A stretch of DNA of 64,000 nt from Bacillus thuringiensis (lineage in GTDB: Bacteria > Bacillota > Bacilli > Bacillales > Bacillaceae_G). How positions within the stretch are numbered: the stretch's first letter is position 1; the number at the start of each line of letters is the position of its first letter. Made by a program: the position numbers and the translations under genes. This document shows positions 63,579 through 64,000 of this stretch, in pieces. Below the pieces are notes generated by a model. The model was given only the letters and a program-made list of their open reading frames with translations, was not told the DNA's origin and ran no database searches. The stretch covers positions 3,779,501-3,843,500 of the forward strand of contig NZ_CP155559.1 of NCBI RefSeq assembly GCF_022095615.2, written 5' to 3'.

Positions 63579-64000
63579 ATGATTAAAATGTTTGTAAGTG
63601 ATATCGATGGTACAATGATGCAACACGGAGGATTAATTGACGAACAGGATATTGTTGCACTTCGTAGTCTTGCTGAGCAAAATGTTATTCTTTGTTTCGC
63701 TTCTGGCCGACTTGATAATGAAATTGCAGACTTAATGAAAGCTGTAAATACAAATTTCCATCGTATTAGTGTAAATGGTGTTTTCGTGTACACACATGAA
63801 AACAAGCAACTATTATCCGCAACATTCGATTCGAGTATTCTACCTGACCTGTTAGCAATGACAAATGAAGATCCTTATTTTCGTTATGTAAGTGATGAGC
63901 ATAATTATTACATTGAAGAGAAAACACCGTTTATTCATGAGCTTGAACAAGAAGTAACAATGACTTCTGTTGAAGAACCTCATCTATTACAGAAAATTGA
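63579..64000 (+). CDS. HAD-superfamily Cof-type phosphatase, N-terminal part
   Basis: The gene runs off the right edge; 140 residues are visible. The start MIKMFVSDIDGTM has the DxDGT nucleophile. ILCFASGRLDNEI (motif II serine in ASGR) and SVNGVFVYTHENK match the Cof/YkrA-type family of sugar- and nucleotide-phosphate phosphatases. AAAGGGG precedes the ATG and a strong promoter lies just upstream. It is divergent from glcT. The substrate cannot be told. Confidence 0.85.
   Translation, partial: MIKMFVSDIDGTMMQHGGLIDEQDIVALRSLAEQNVILCFASGRLDNEIADLMKAVNTNFHRISVNGVFVYTHENKQLLSATFDSSILPDLLAMTNEDPYFRYVSDEHNYYIEEKTPFIHELEQEVTMTSVEEPHLLQKI

Overview
The window is AT-rich chromosomal DNA from a Bacillus, almost certainly the B. 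cereus group. The evidence is gene order shared with B. subtilis (ykuI-fadH-ykuE, ykyB, the full mtn methionine-salvage locus, glcT-ptsGHI), AAGGAGG-type ribosome sites, and an oligo-1,6-glucosidase that looks nearly identical, from memory, to the B. cereus enzyme. I see no rRNA, tRNA, CRISPR array, insertion sequence or prophage. The window is core chromosome with some group-specific small genes.

Layout. 0-9 kb: end of a glutaredoxin-like gene, a YkuI-type degenerate EAL protein, fadH, the Tat-exported phosphoesterase ykuE, a ppx-ppk polyphosphate pair, and ykyB. 9-15 kb: a YkyA-like lipoprotein, a degenerate GGDEF membrane protein, a lone holin-like gene, and a DHA2 efflux pump with its PadR regulator. 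15-19.5 kb: metE under a cobalamin riboswitch, the competence nuclease pair nucA-nin, and a MerR/coiled-coil protein. 19.5-22.7 kb: a KinB-like sporulation kinase and patA. 22.7-32.6 kb: a maltose/maltodextrin regulon (LacI-type regulator, malEFG, a neopullulanase-type amylase, malL, an MsmX-type ATPase) whose two divergent control regions carry repeated CcpA/LacI-family operators. 32.6-43.7 kb: mostly small or poorly known genes, including a truncated SDR, a 32-residue membrane protein, lipoproteins, an AAA ATPase, a thiolase, a Nudix hydrolase, a metzincin-like cytosolic protein, a padR plus two HAAS-domain genes behind three near-identical operators, and bdhA. 43.7-51.6 kb: mtnKA, mtnU, mtnE and mtnWXBD with two SAM-I riboswitches. 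51.6-58 kb: ykwC, a beta-lactamase-like hydrolase, a diguanylate cyclase, a nitroreductase and a probable spore-surface protein. 58-64 kb: glcT-ptsG-ptsH-ptsI and the start of a HAD phosphatase gene.

How the parts work together. Sulfur metabolism is under RNA control: cobalamin shuts off the B12-independent synthase metE, and SAM shuts off the salvage genes that rebuild methionine from methylthioribose. Maltodextrins are imported by MalEFG/MsmX and cut by the amylase and MalL. Glucose entry through PtsG/HPr/EI feeds, through HPr and CcpA, onto cre sites in the mal region. Three proteins are related to cyclic di-GMP, but only one has an intact catalytic motif.

The best leads for new biology are the triple PadR operator at 42.46-42.54 kb, the four hexamers spaced at 11 bp upstream of a small membrane protein at 51.77-51.81 kb, the metzincin-like protein at 39.7 kb, the probable frameshifted gene remnant at 40.44-40.57 kb, and a stem-loop and promoter built into each other ahead of ptsH. 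I found no clearly undescribed multi-gene system such as a defence island.
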